This document shows, in pieces, positions 1 through 11,420 of a stretch of 64,000 bases of DNA. The position numbers were made by a program, and so were the translations under genes. Numbering within the stretch: the first letter of the stretch is position 1; the number at the start of each line of letters is the position of its first letter. The stretch comes from Asterella californica (taxonomy: Eukaryota > Streptophyta > Marchantiopsida > Marchantiales > Aytoniaceae): positions 11,044,501 through 11,108,500 of the forward strand of contig JAYKYS010000008.1 of assembly GCA_036924285.1 (NCBI GenBank), in the 5' to 3' direction. The notes under the pieces are model-generated. The model ran no database searches and was not told where the DNA came from. It saw nothing but the letters and a program-made list of their open reading frames with translations.

Positions 1-275
1 GTATGAAAGCCACCTTGGCTACCGGATTGAAGGTTCCTTCAAAGTCAAAGTCATATTGCTACGCATATCCTTTAGCCACAAGTCTCATCTTGTGCTTGCA
101 GACTGAACCATCCCAATTTCTCTTGACCTTGTAAACTTATCTACAACCAATGGTTTTCTTATCACAAGATAAATCTCCCAAGTCTGCTGATGTTGCAGAG
201 CTGAAAGCTCAACTTGTATGGTTTACACCCATTCTGTCTAATGCATCACCTCCTCAAGAGAATTCGATTCTTGCT
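1..275 (-). pseudogene. Ty1/copia reverse transcriptase fragment
   Basis: Reading the minus strand, the window opens inside a degenerate copia-type reverse transcriptase. Recognisable pieces in order are an ELSALQHQQTWE-like segment, KKTIGCR, VYKVKRN, DGSV, RLVAKGYA and TFNPVAKVA. These match the start of the copia RT domain, usually seen as TWEL..KPIGCKWVYKIKR..ARLVAKGF..TFAPVA. The reading needs at least one frameshift (near position 150) and contains stop codons, so it is a dead fragment. It continues beyond the left edge of the window, where the C-terminal part of RT would lie. The integrase side (positions above about 275) is no longer recognisable. Confidence 0.75.
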
Positions 276-2480
276 CATGTACGACATTCATCATGTAAGC
301 ATGGTGTTCAGTCAAGAAACTTTCACATTGAAATAGTTAGACAGGAAGTCTTACTCGGGAGGTCCAGGAAGTCTCACTCTGATGGACCTCCGTATATCAG
401 ATTGACTTGATGGTCTAGCTTCAGATCCATACATCGTAACAGAAGAGTCTACAAGAACTTTTGCTGTGAATGGATCCGATCGACTACGCACATGTAGACT
501 AAAAACCCAACCGATCAGGTGACGATTATCGTATCTTTTCAGTCAAAGGCAGGGCGCCGACCGGGCCAGGACCAGATCAAATAAACACGGACATGTACAT
601 CCTCAGGCTGGCAGAAGCGAGCCAGCTGAACGTCCCACGTACGTCGAATATATATAGCAGCAGCTAAAGCATCACAAGTTGCGTTTTTCGGGCCCCCTTC
701 CATGGCCAGTGGACGTCGACTCTAATAAAGTTACAGTAATGTACCTCATCTTGTTGCTGTCGCTTGCTCATGGGAAGCACAAGCTACGCCACATTTGACA
801 CAATCGGCTTCGTATACACACGGATCGACAAGCTATGCAGGGCTGGCTTAACATGATGAAGTGCGGTTGTGCACGTGGGATCTCCGATACCGATCGAGGA
901 GTTCACTACACAACTCGAGCTGCTTGAGTTACGGTTTTCCTCAAAGTGCATCAAAATATCTCAAAAACCGTACATGAGTGAAACAGAGCTTTCAAGACAG
1001 CCTGACGACATTAACCATCTGCAAGAATCAAGATCAGATGAACGGACGTGCAGGGCGAATTGCACTTGATGATCATGGTGCATAATATCTATACATGTGT
1101 GCGACTAGTTCCTCTGGATCGCTTGACGTGTGTATAATCAGCAACGTGGAACAGTAGAAAGCCTCAGATCAACAAACTCGAAACTGAGCTGTACGTGGAT
1201 CTAGATAGTACTCGCGCGTTAGGATTTGCAAACTAGACTAAAGAAAGACCGGTACCGCTTACGACCATCCCACTCGACGGCCCTTTTGGGGTGACGCCGC
1301 TGTGCGTTAGCGGAAGAAACCAGCAACGCGACTTATGCCTAGAATGCACGGCACTCCATGAATGCACTTGTGGGAGTCCTGTGACATTGCCATATTCCTC
1401 GAGACAATCAACCCTCGGTGGTCCACACCATCGATTCGAATTCAATTCTCCAATCGATCGCGAATGCTGTCTTTCCTTTTAATTTGATAGTGACATGGCG
1501 AGACGAGATGAGGTTTTCCTTGGAGACGCTCGGCCCATTTCTAATAGTTGTGCCCACGCGTGCCCCATGGTAACTCCCTTTTAACCTGTCCACGGACCCG
1601 AGTTCACCATCAGGAGTACCATACCTTGCAATTCTAAACGTCGTCCTGCAACTGTAGGTGAGCTCTCTCTACCGGGCAAGAGTTTATAAAGTGCATGTAT
1701 ATGTAGCATTTCGAGCAGTTGTTCTTTCGATAAATATATAAGGTACGTGCAAGTAAACGTTACAACTAGAAACGCGAGAAATCTTGGTAAGACTCTGTTG
1801 CGAGTGCTTCTACCTGGTAGCGAATATGACTCAAGTCTTGTCGAAGTCATATGCATGAAGCTTAGCTTTTCCGGCTCCTACTGTGAGCGCAACGTTCTTA
1901 TCAAACTTAGCTGCAACTTCTCTGCGAACTTTATCCTCACGAGTCCGAGCGGGAACAATTAATTACACATGCTTTACTAGAATCGAAGGAATTCTCAAAT
2001 GCAGCGATTTACCCCGTCATACTGGATTTCTCAGACTCCCTCTCAAACGCCGATTGAAATTACTTTGTGTGTTTCTGTCCTTGAGTACGCGAAATTCAGT
2101 TCAATTATATGGTCGCTCGGATCGCGAAAACGCGATTTATTTCCCTCTCTGTTCGCGCATGCGCATATAATAACGGACTATAATCCGCAGACCATGATTG
2201 ACGTGAAGGCCGACCTAGCGACTCAGTTCTGTGGTATTGCTCGAGAGTAGGCTAGTTCCCGCCCGCGTACGGCGAACCAGTTCAACTAGTCCGCCACGTA
2301 CGACGTATAGCCGCAAGGAGTTGGAAAGTAAACAAGGTGTTGCGTCATGGAATTGCGGGGCTATGCATTTGGTAATGGAGTAAAATGAACATGGGCTGGG
2401 AGTGACACGCGAATAAATATGAAGTAGCGTGTGAATTTGGAAAGGAAGACTGATAAACTATTTCCACGTTCTGTTATCTT
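276..2480. other. No gene recognised
   Basis: Several short open frames of 60-95 codons occur on both strands, but they overlap one another and show no domain, no conserved motif and no clear splice structure. I see no tRNA, LTR end or strong inverted repeat here. It is best treated as unannotated intergenic or decayed repeat DNA. Confidence 0.5.
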
Positions 2481-2489
2481 CTAGATAAA

Positions 2490-2765
2490 CCGTAGATTCA
2501 CATCATGATCACTGTCTAGGTTCGGACAAGTCATAAATCACCGTTTATGTTAAAAAATTGATAAACCATTACTTAGTCACGGTTTTAGGGTCGAACATTT
2601 GGTACACTATAGTTTTCGTTTTGATTCGGTTCAAGATTGGAAAATCGATATGTCAAGTGCTGTTTTAGGCTGGATCTTGGTAAAGTACGTGCTTTGTTTA
2701 GGTTAGGTCGAAATACACAAAATGGATATCTTACTGTTGAAACTCGGTTTTTTGCTTTGAATGAT
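2490..2765 (+). repeat. Degenerate ~29-bp minisatellite, copy 1
   Basis: Imperfect units begin with variants of TTTAGGTT or TCTAGGTTCGG, followed by an A-rich stretch, TTGATA and a CACTG-like end. The units are heavily diverged. The same consensus occurs more cleanly at 10426-10640, which supports a shared repeat family rather than chance. Confidence 0.5.
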
Positions 2766-3231
2766 TGAAAGATCACAGTTAAAAGATTAGATAAATTAAT
2801 AGATGAGTGTGAAGCCATTACTAACACCATAGAACATCAATCTCTGCAGGTTCTGTTGTTAATGACTTAACCCCAGCACTCGGTTAAGATTTTCCCCCAT
2901 CCAGACTAAGAAAGAGAGATCTAGTAAGATCTCTTTGCTGTCGAGGCGAATTAGGAAAGGTGATATGCATGGTAGGCCTAAGGAAAGAGACGATAGGACT
3001 GAAGCTAAGAAGTTCAAAATGTAGTCAAATTATCGACAGAGCGTTACAGATCCGTCAGAGTGGAGGTTTAGGTAGACTAGCATTGTCCGAGCTGACAAAT
3101 TAGATGCTAAGGAAACAGATTCTAAATTGTCAAGAGATCATCAGTGGATCTGTGTCTATGGCTGACAACTTAGATCTAAGAAATGGACCACTTATCTACA
3201 GCAGAGAGATCAATCTCAACGAGGAGAATGT

Positions 3232-4450
3232 GTGGGGAGACGAGGAAATAGCAGATCACGAGTATCACGATCATCTATGGAGGAGGTCAGGGCAGAAAGA
3301 GAAATCTATGCTGATCTCGAACAACTAGTCCCAGAACCTCCTCCAAACGACCTAGACCACTATCCTCCACTAGAAGGCCGTCAAACCACCAAGGTTAAGA
3401 GTGCTGCCCCGCTCCCAAGCAACACAATAGCAAGAGCGCATTCTGCATGGGAGAACACAGAGGACACAAACCCCTTACGGATCCCCGTAGAATAGATGTC
3501 AATGATCAACCATTATCTTCCGAAGATCATAGCTTCATTCCAGCACTTCAGGAGGCGTCGACTGGACCAGGGTGCTGCATTGGATGATGGGGAGCTCAAA
3601 GAACTATTGCAAGAGTTACCTGCAGCCGAACAACAGAAGAATGTTAAGACAACAGAGATCACTATTAAGACGATGAGAGATAAAAAGACACCGGTATGGG
3701 CAAAAATAGAGCAGGTGGACAAGATATTCACACACAAAGCACAGGTAATGTTAGCAACTATAGGCATCTCTCTACACATCTCCAATGTAGAAGGAAGGAT
3801 TCGGGTTGTTAACATACAGGGCTGCATTTTGATGAATTTAGAAGAGGAATCAACATTTGAATCAACATTTGAATTTGCATATCAACATCTCAGGATGAGG
3901 AAGTTACAAATTCAACATAACGTATCGAGGGTTGCCATACGTGTGCTTTAGCTGTAAGAAAAGAGATCATATTGTCAAATACTGTCAGAGGAATAGAAAG
4001 AGATCGGCCCTCAATCATGTCCAGGTCCAAGCACAAGTAAACAACCAAGGAGTATCTACTACTGGTAAACATAATTCTGGTGGTAATGGGGCAAAAAAAC
4101 CAGGTCAGGAAGGAGCGAAGCCAGCACACACGGAGAACAAAGGTAAGAAGGTAGCGGAAGAAGACTTCAAGGATGTACAATACGCGAGGAAAACAAGTAC
4201 AAGATCTTGGCACATACGATAAAGGAAGATGACAAGGACTCCGAAGAGGACACCCGGGATGAGGGTCAAAATGACATCCAGGAGGGAAATGAAGCTCCCG
4301 GGAGCAACCTAAACAAAGAGGGGATTGAAGCAGAAATTGCTACAGATCATCTGCAACTAAGGAGGCGCCAGACTAGCAAAAAAAAGACAGAGATGAAGAA
4401 AGTCAGAGAAAAACCGAGATCAATCAGATACACGCGAGAGACGCACTAGT
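3232..4450 (+). pseudogene. LINE ORF1, gag-like RNA-binding protein
   Basis: One frame runs from 3232 with an in-frame TAG at 3493, immediately before an ATG at 3496, and continues to 3951. Its middle (TPVWAKIEQVDKIFTH and onward) resembles the DUF4283-type core of plant LINE ORF1 proteins. Near 3935 the frame shifts by one and reads LPYVCFSCKKRDHIVKYC, a CCHC zinc knuckle with C-x2-C-x4-H-x4-C spacing. This is the expected position C-terminal to the core. A further shift near 4207 leads into a charged Glu/Lys-rich tail. ORF1 proteins bind LINE RNA in the retrotransposition particle. With at least one stop and two shifts this copy is inactive. Confidence 0.7.
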
Positions 4451-4658
4451 TTTTCTGATGAACGCATCCAAAAACCCTTGAGGTTCCAAACGGAGAACTC
4501 AACACAAGGTGGAAGTAGAGGAGCCACAAGGGGTCAATTCCCTCATCCAGTTCAGAGGTCCTCAATAGAGCTCGACAAAGACAACCAACAAACTCTTCAA
4601 GCAGGACAGAGAGATGAATCATCCAGGTGTAGAAAAGAGACTTTCAAACCGATAAATG

Positions 4659-6054
4659 ATGAATACACCACAAATACTTAGCTGGAATGTGAATGGATTC
4701 TCAGACGAGTCTAGATGTAGAAGGATGAGATTGACTATTGAAAGAGATTAGAAGGGAGTAGACCTAGTATGTCTTCGCGAAGTGAACTGCGAAAGTTAGA
4801 AACTCAAGTAAGGACAAGAACCATTTTCATCCAACGAAGGATATGTAGTGAATACTAATCCAAATGGCAAGACTAGTGCTGCCATAGTTTACAAGAATAA
4901 TATTACTATTCTCGAAGAAGATGGTAGAGGTAATATTAAACTCTGCTGGGTAAAAATTAGACAAGGATAGTGGGAGTTATATAACTACATGTCTCTAATG
5001 AGCGGCAGGAGAGTGTAGCTCTTTAGAAATGGATGGAAGATAACCTAGAAGCGGGTAGGTGGCTGATATATGGAGACTTCAACATGACCGAGTCACAAAT
5101 AGACGAAAAGGACCCTCGACGATAATCCATGGAGCGGAACACCGAGCTTGGACGAGAGTGATCCGAAGTCTAGAACTGATAGACGCCAGACAGATAGTTG
5201 CACAGATTGAGGATCTCCTGTTCACACGTCAATCGATATATGAAAATCGGGTAGATCAGTCAAGACTATATAGGTGCTATGTTAGCTACTTTGCTGATTG
5301 AATTGATAGCATTGCCAAACACAAACATGATTATGGTCAAGTGCTATCCGACCATGCACTAGTTGTCACCGGTATTGTTCTTCAAGGACAAGTAAGGAGG
5401 AGTAGAGGCATCCACAACTACTTCAAGATGGAAGTAGACATCATAAGAGATAATCAAGTCAAGAATGAAGTGAAACATAGATGGAAGGAGGAACAGAAGA
5501 GAACCAGCGACGGAAGAGTAAAGTGGGTGCTGAAGTGGAGAAGTGTCCGCAGATTACTCCGCTCCAAGCAACAAGAGCTGAGAAAGAAGGACGGCAGCCT
5601 GGAGACGCCACCTCACAACCTTGAGAGACAAACTAGCAATCTATCCAAAGGAAGCCTTGAGAAATCAACTTGGAGAGACAGAAGACAAATTAAGAAGGAT
5701 GGATCACAAGGATGCCATGTGATGAAAACATAGGAGCAGGGCTAAATGACTATAAATTGGAGATGCCTCGACCTCTTACTTCTTCGCTCAAGCCAAGGCT
5801 AAGGAGAAAAAGAGAGTCAATCAAGGCTATCAGAGGAAGTCACAGATTCTGACATTAGCGAGGATCAGCTACATCAGATACTCAAGCAATTAACAAGGAA
5901 AACTCTACCCACTACGCAAGAAATTAGAAAAGTGATAACAAGTTTATCGAAAGATAAAGCTCTAGGTACAGATGGGATTACCAGTGAAGCGTTGCAAGTA
6001 TACTGAGAGGAATTGATGAAAGCAGACTGCGTTTAGTACAGACATGGTGCACGA
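4659..6054 (+). pseudogene. LINE ORF2, endonuclease and N-terminal reverse transcriptase
   Basis: The likely start is the ATG at 4659, which leads into ILSWNVNGF, the first signature of AP-type LINE endonucleases. An in-frame TAG follows after about 30 codons. YGDFNMTES near 5070 is the GDFN catalytic motif. RLYRCYVSYF (where the family has RLDR) near 5265 and LSDHALV near 5348 are the late endonuclease motifs, the latter holding the catalytic Asp-His. A basic linker follows. Near 5950 the sequence KALGTDGITSEAL matches the first RT block (KAPGPDG in relatives). The reading uses several frames and is cut at 6054 by the family-A LTR, so no YxDD box is present. Confidence 0.8.
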
Positions 6055-7836
6055 TGTCGTGTCGTGGATCTGCTCCTACTTGAAATTCAGACTTTGATGC
6101 TTGTCGTTCCAAAGACATTCATGAGGAAGACAAGCTAGGCCCCAGCTTATGAGCTTTTGGCACAATTTCGGATCTCTATTTTCATCGCATCAGTGGATAG
6201 AGCTCTTTGTCAGCACTCCATAGGCACTACGTCTGTTTCGTTCTAATGGAAAAGTTACAAGACTCCAAAGATGGGTAAAACAAGCTAGGCCTCAGCTTAC
6301 GGGCTTTTCGCACGACTTCGGATCTTCACTTTCATCGCATCGATGGGTAGAGCTCATTGTCAGTTTTCCATGGGCATCTTGTCTACTTCATTTGGATGCG
6401 ACTCGAAAGAAGAGAAAATCAAACTAGATCCTAGTTTACTCCGCTGATTGGATATTTGCGGCTCCAAGCGCTATACTAAGGACGCAAGGGGCCTCCTTCC
6501 TGGTTATTGAAGAGAACTTGTACGTACAGACATAAGGGGGCAACTTAAGGAGCCAGTTTGTTTCTACGATTTGTCGGTTGATGGTTTGAGGATTTGAGAA
6601 GTCCAACACACGTGCGGAAGGTGTCATTGGGTTCAGATTTGTGCAAGTTACGCACGGGTTAAGACGGTTCGTGAAGAGACGGATCGGGGGATGTGTTCTA
6701 GGAGAAATTGAGACACAAGGAGAGGATTTGGAAGCTTCAGTGACCTGTGAAGGAGAGTTGGACCGTTCAGACCGTTCCGGAGTCTAAACTTGTTGTCCTT
6801 AGATCCATCGGGATCAGAACAATGATTATTTCAGAAAATTGAAGACGATATGAAGTTTCATCGGACGGTTAAGGAGTTCTGAGTGAAATTGGCTCGCAAG
6901 GAAGCGCTTATGTCAGATTTTTGTTCGTCTGCGATCTGAGATTGGGTTGTTCTTCACGATCGGTGAGCCAAGCTCTTTGTTTTTGGTGCCTACGCGATCA
7001 AGGAGTCTTCATCTATGCATAAGAGAAGATCGTACGTGGATTGGATTGTTGGTTTGGATGTGGTGAGCAAGTTTGAGCTGCAAGGAGTCGATTTATGTCT
7101 GTTTTTTGTGTCTTGCGATCAAATTTCTTGCGCGGTTTTGCGAGAGGAACTCCAAACAGCTCATTTGGAGTCTCGTTGGGTTCAAGGTAGTTAGATCTAT
7201 TTACTAGAGCAGACGGATATCAGATCAAGCGATCCGTTTGAGCAGTGTGTGCAGTTTAAGTCGTAAGGAGGAGTTTTTGAATGTTCTGATCGTAGGGTGC
7301 GATCGAAAACTGACGATATCTCCGCTGTCGAGAGTTGGATCTGAAGGTTTCTTGAGCCAACGGAGTCAAGGAAGGAGCCCCTATCAACATCTGAAGACCG
7401 TTTGGCAAAAAGAGAAAGTTTTCAAATAGACTTTTTTTGATTCTTTCGCTAAGGTTTTTCATCCTTTGGAGTTCGTTAGAGATCTAGTTGGCTATATACA
7501 GCTTGTGGTAGTTACCTTTAGCTAATAGCTTATATATTGATGTAGTTTGGACTTGGGTTTCAATTGTGTGTTATTGGTGCAACATTTTTTGTTAGCAAAG
7601 AGAAGTTTCTCTTGCTTTGAGCTACGCTTTGGTGGTTTTGGGTCAGAGTTGATATTAAGGGGTTCGTTTTAGAGGCTTTGAAGTAGATTACAGACCGTTC
7701 TGGTCTATTTCTCAGTTTTTTAGCTCTTAGGAAGAAAGAACCGGCAGTGTATGTACATTGAGAGTTGATATATATTGCAACGCTCGTTTTCGTGGTTATT
7801 TTTCTCTGTCTTACGTCTGTTCAGCACAGTACTAGT
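6055..7836 (+). mobile_element. LTR of retrotransposon family A, 3' end lost
   Basis: It starts TGTCGTGTCGTGG, the same start as the copies at 48240 and 55526. It stays collinear with the 48240 copy almost to the end, including the AAGCTAGGCCCCAGCTT-like repeat (two copies 150 bp apart at 6130 and 6280) and the TATATATT box at 7769. Similarity stops near 7836, about 100 bp before the expected end. No internal coding region follows, so this is a truncated solo LTR. It sits in the LINE RT gene. Confidence 0.75.
7769..7776 (+). promoter_or_regulatory. TATA box of family-A LTR
   Basis: TATATATT lies just upstream of a TGC-rich stretch, and the same motif occupies the same place in the LTR copies at 50142 and 55716. 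Conservation in three copies supports a role as the U3/R promoter. Confidence 0.5.
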
Positions 7837-8288
7837 GATCTCTTCCTCCCTTCCAATAATTTAAGTAATTGACTCTAAAAATTTCCCCCATCCTTTGGTC
7901 AGAAAAGTGTACGAGATCTAACTTGCACCGCCACGTTCACATATGAAAACTAACACATTTCTATAACAACCATACTCCATTGCTCAATGAGGTCTCCGCG
8001 GGAAAACCGTTTGGAGAGATATGGCCAGGGTAAATTAGAAAGAGTCATAGTTTGTATATATATATAGCTCATGGAGAAGTAAACGTGGTAAGCAAAATCG
8101 ATTTCGATTTTACTGCTAGATTTCTGTCATATCACTAAGGAATGTTTGATGATCTGTAATGGCACTTTGGTAGGGTTTGACATTCTTTGATACAAGAAGC
8201 TTTTAGTCTATAAACCTTAATTCCGTTTAAAATTTTACAAAGAAATGTCTAAGACTGCTATAACTAGCTGATTTGATCTGCATAACTT
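7837..8288. other. No gene recognised
   Basis: AT-rich sequence between the truncated LTR and a tandem duplication. I see no coding region or RNA gene. Confidence 0.4.
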
Positions 8289-8290
8289 AT

Positions 8291-8513
8291 TATAGACTAC
8301 CGCATGCCTTTCAGGAATATCCCTTCGGCGGAAGAGTTAAGTAAAGAATCAAACCTCCGCATAATTGGAAATCCAGTTATCTTCCGAAGTGATTCAGTGT
8401 ATTCAAATTATAGACTGTCGCATGCCTTTCAAGAATATCTCTTCGGTGGAAGAGTTAAGTAAAGAATCAAACCTTTGCATAATTGGAAATCCAGTTATCT
8501 TCCGCAGTGATTC
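8291..8513 (+). repeat. 118-bp tandem duplication
   Basis: Two head-to-tail copies start with TATAGACT at 8291 and 8409. Over about 105 aligned bases I count 8 differences, and 7 of them are transitions. Each copy contains a CTTCGGCGGAAGAGTTAAG core resembling the hairpin repeats found elsewhere in this window. Confidence 0.8.
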
Positions 8514-8552
8514 CAAAATGATTCTTCCATGAATAGAATGATGCTGATTCAT

Positions 8553-8640
8553 CTCTTCCATCTTCAGATGGCAGAGTCCAGCAAATATTAATTTACCTAA
8601 CCCTTTCGTCGAAGTCGTTAGGTAAGAAATTAATATTTAC
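8553..8640 (+). repeat. Two-hairpin dispersed repeat, copy at 8.6 kb
   Basis: A first small hairpin (CTCTTCCATCT / AGATGGCAGAG) is followed by a larger one with arms AAATATTAATTTACCTAAC and GTTAGGTA..AATTAATATTT around a CTTTCGTCGAAG loop. This matches the architecture of copies near 20.5, 35.9, 36.3, 36.9 and 37.9 kb. Confidence 0.65.
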
Positions 8641-9835
8641 ATTTTATTCTTTTTATCAGTCAGCAAACAGATTGACTTATAGTACTAGTAGCACGTTTCT
8701 GTATCCTTCACTTATGGATTTATTTCAGATTCTAGTATAATTAATATTATATAATTATATAATTTTTAATTTTATTAGAATTTACGATATGATTTCTCTA
8801 TTAACAGTTAGAAACCTTTTCATATCATAAAAAACAAAAATTCAAAAAAAAATGATGATCTATATATGCCGAAATAACCAGAAACAAAAACATAAAATAT
8901 AACTTTCAAAACTCTCCGCCACGCCTCGAGCACGAATACCTTACCTTACCCTACAAGAACTTTACCCAATTGTCTTTCAGAAGGTTGCTTTCTTGTCCGC
9001 GGTCAGTTGCATCCCCGCATTTGGGATGCTTATTCAGTGAATGTGTATTCAAGGTAAACTTCAGAGACCTTTGCCCGCTTGCTGTTTATCAAGAGAAAAA
9101 GTATACTGAATGAATATTCTATACCAAGTTGAAAGAGTAATTAATTTAAAAATTTTGTAGCTGGATAGTGACAGCTGGACCGGAGAGAAGCTGAAAGATC
9201 CCATAAAGAACCCATAATTGAAATGTTTACAGATGCATTCTTGAAACTACATATCCGAGACCATGATCTTGAATGATTTTAAACGCATTATTTTTTTATG
9301 TAGTTTAATTTATTACTTAACTCTTTCCAACCTTTTCATATTTGCTTCTTCTATCAGAAAATGAAAAAGTGTATAATATACAAAGAAGTTAGTTAGTTTA
9401 TATATTTGATGTTTATAAATAAGCATGTTGAACCACCTTTGGAGTACTTTGTTTTTCATTAGTTATCGAAAAATATTAAATATCATTAATAAATCTTATA
9501 AAATAAAATAAAATTATAATTATTAAATAACAATCATATCTAGAAAAAAAACTCTAGACAAAAGTTAGCACATAAAGTGAAGCACACACCAACACGAGAA
9601 CCTATTAACTAAAAATATTAGTTTAATCTATACATTAATTTATTACCTAAATTTTCTTGAAGATGGAAGACCTGAAAAAACATGCATAATAGAGTGAAAT
9701 CATAACAAGGTTCGGTAGTGAATATCTTGCTGTGATGAGCGTACACCAACAGCTCACTTCGATTTGAACTTTTTCTATACCGACCAAACACGCACTGAAC
9801 TCGAAGTTGACTGAACAGTCCGTCTCGTCAAAAGT
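8641..9835. other. AT-rich intergenic DNA with decayed hairpin-repeat fragments
   Basis: Fragments of the ATTTATTACCTAA repeat are visible near 9306 and 9640. No coding region, RNA gene or LTR end is recognised. Confidence 0.4.
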
Positions 9836-10012
9836 CTAGTCAAAGTCCTCCTCGTCTTTGAAATTAAAATCCGGAACACCAAAGTCAAGAAGATTATCAG
9901 TATTCAAGTTTGTGTCATGTATGAGTCTGTATCCTCCTTCATCAGCTTCTATTGGCGGCTGCGTCACCAATTGGAAGACTCGAAAGTGAACATGACTTCC
10001 GAGCAAAAGCCA
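9836..10012 (-). CDS. Possible terminal exon of an unknown gene
   Basis: On the minus strand a 58-codon stretch is open between a TAA at 10013-10015 and a TAG at 9836-9838. It has a strongly protein-like composition: VFQLVTQPPIEADEGGYR in the middle and an acidic C-terminus (VPDFNFKDEEDFD). There is no ATG at its start. A possible splice acceptor (ACGCAG) precedes the PPIEAD part. I do not recognise the family. It may be the last exon of a gene lying to the right, or a gene relic. An ORF of 104 codons at 10102-10416 on the same strand could not be tied to it. Confidence 0.3.
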   Translation of the reverse strand, partial: WLLLGSHVHFRVFQLVTQPPIEADEGGYRLIHDTNLNTDNLLDFGVPDFNFKDEEDFD

Positions 10013-10425
10013 TTAGCAACCAGACGAAGACGTCGACGGTTACACAGGTGCTACTACGTAAGCATGCTTTTATATGGACGAAGTTTAGCGGGGAAGCCAC
10101 CTTAGGAATATACGTTTCTACTTGAGAATATTCTCCGGATTATTCTCCAAACGTTTTTTGATTCTAGACGAGCACATGAAGATACTCGCGAAGTTGAGAG
10201 AAAGGTGAACATTAGATCTTCTCCAAATTCGCGACCGACACACCTTGACGTCACGCCAGTCTTGGCGACTCGCGATGTGGCGTAAGCGCTCATAGGCAGC
10301 TTCTCTTCAGCTTCCTTTCCGTTGCCTTCTTCGCAGGTAATCCTAAGCCGTTTCTGAATGTTTCCCTTCGTATTTTCCAGTCGTTTATAAGTGGTAAAAC
10401 ATCGATCTTTTCCCATGCACTGCGG

Positions 10426-10640
10426 TCTAGGTTCGGAAATTGATAAACCAGAGTTTAGGTTGAGTTTATATCTGGAATTGATATGTCACTATTTAGGTTC
10501 AGAAAACTGAGAAAGCACTGTTTAGGTTTGAAAAATTGATATGCCATGCATTGTCTAGTCTCTGTTTAGACTCAGAAAATTATGAAACTACTATTTAGGC
10601 TAAGGAGATTGATATGCCAGAGTTTATACTGAGTAAAACA
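10426..10640 (+). repeat. ~29-bp minisatellite, copy 2
   Basis: Six to seven head-to-tail units, mostly 28-29 bp, start with TTTAGGTTCAGAAAA or a close variant, then TTGATATGCCACTG or a close variant. Two units are lengthened by about 10-15 bp. The consensus matches the more decayed array at 2490-2765. Confidence 0.7.
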
Positions 10641-11110
10641 TTGCTAATAAGTACATTAATATTCGAGAAAGGTGCATACATGGCTTTGCTACATTAACCT
10701 CTTAAAGATGATGCTTTTCAACATTAACCACTCCCTCCATAGGTGTATGTAGTACTTAGAAGCAAATCAGCTTCCTTGCTAGCCATCATCGAGCTTTTGT
10801 TACACATACTAGTCTCTCGCTTGAGACTCGATAGTGAAAGACAAGTGAGATTCTCCAGTCTTTCAAATTAATGAGCCTTTCCTGCAGCTGCGTAGGTCAA
10901 AATAGTAATCTCTACGAAGGTCAGCAGCTGATAAGACTTTCTCTGAAGAAGAATTCTTTTGGATGTCATTGTTAGTTAAATTTTTCACAGCTATTAAACA
11001 AATTAAATCACCCATGTAGACATAACAGCTAGACGATGTATTTAAAGACTATATCACTAAATTACAGCAACCGATGATTGACAATTAATGCGTCTTTCAA
11101 TCGGGAATAA

Positions 11111-11420
11111 TTAGGGATCCGGATTCATCTCGTGCATGAAACGCACATCTTCAACCAAGTCTGGGGCCATTGATATCTGCTATAGCAGAAGCTTTGAATT
11201 CGAATTGACTACTGAGTAAGCAGATACCAGTATTGAAATAACACGTGCTCTTATTCAGTGCTTACCTTCCAGTTCCAAGGTATCAGGTGCCAGGCTATTC
11301 TTGCCTCTCGTGGAAATTGTTGCAATGACTGGCTGCGGTTCTCCTGGAGCTGACAGAGTCGGAAAGGAGTGTTCTAGATCTCCTGATATCGATGATATCA
11401 GAGACTCAGTCAGTAAGCTC
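11111..11420 (-). CDS. Possible 3' end of a small spliced gene, unknown
   Basis: Reading the minus strand, an open stretch (11266 to about 11420) contains EPQPVIATISTRGK. It ends at a strong donor GTAAGC whose GT is at 11264-11265. After 89 bases a CTATAGCAG acceptor ends at 11177. The downstream segment (11176-11111) is open in two frames, one giving DINGPRLG and a stop, the other MAPDLVEDVRFMHEMNPDP and a stop. The second looks more protein-like but does not match the phase of the upstream frame, so the exon model is unsettled. The short GT-AG intron would suit a compact plant genome. No family is recognised, and it may be a relic. Confidence 0.3.

Larger units (their letters stand above)
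2900..6054 (+). mobile_element. Broken LINE (L1-type non-LTR retrotransposon)
   Basis: The plus strand carries the usual two-frame layout of a plant L1-like LINE. An ORF1 with a nucleic-acid-binding CCHC knuckle is followed by an ORF2 with an apurinic-type endonuclease and the very start of a reverse transcriptase. Both are broken by stops and frameshifts. The element ends abruptly at 6054, where a family-A LTR starts with TGTCG. The rest of the RT and the 3' tail are missing. The 5' limit at about 2900 is a guess based on where coding similarity begins. Confidence 0.75.
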
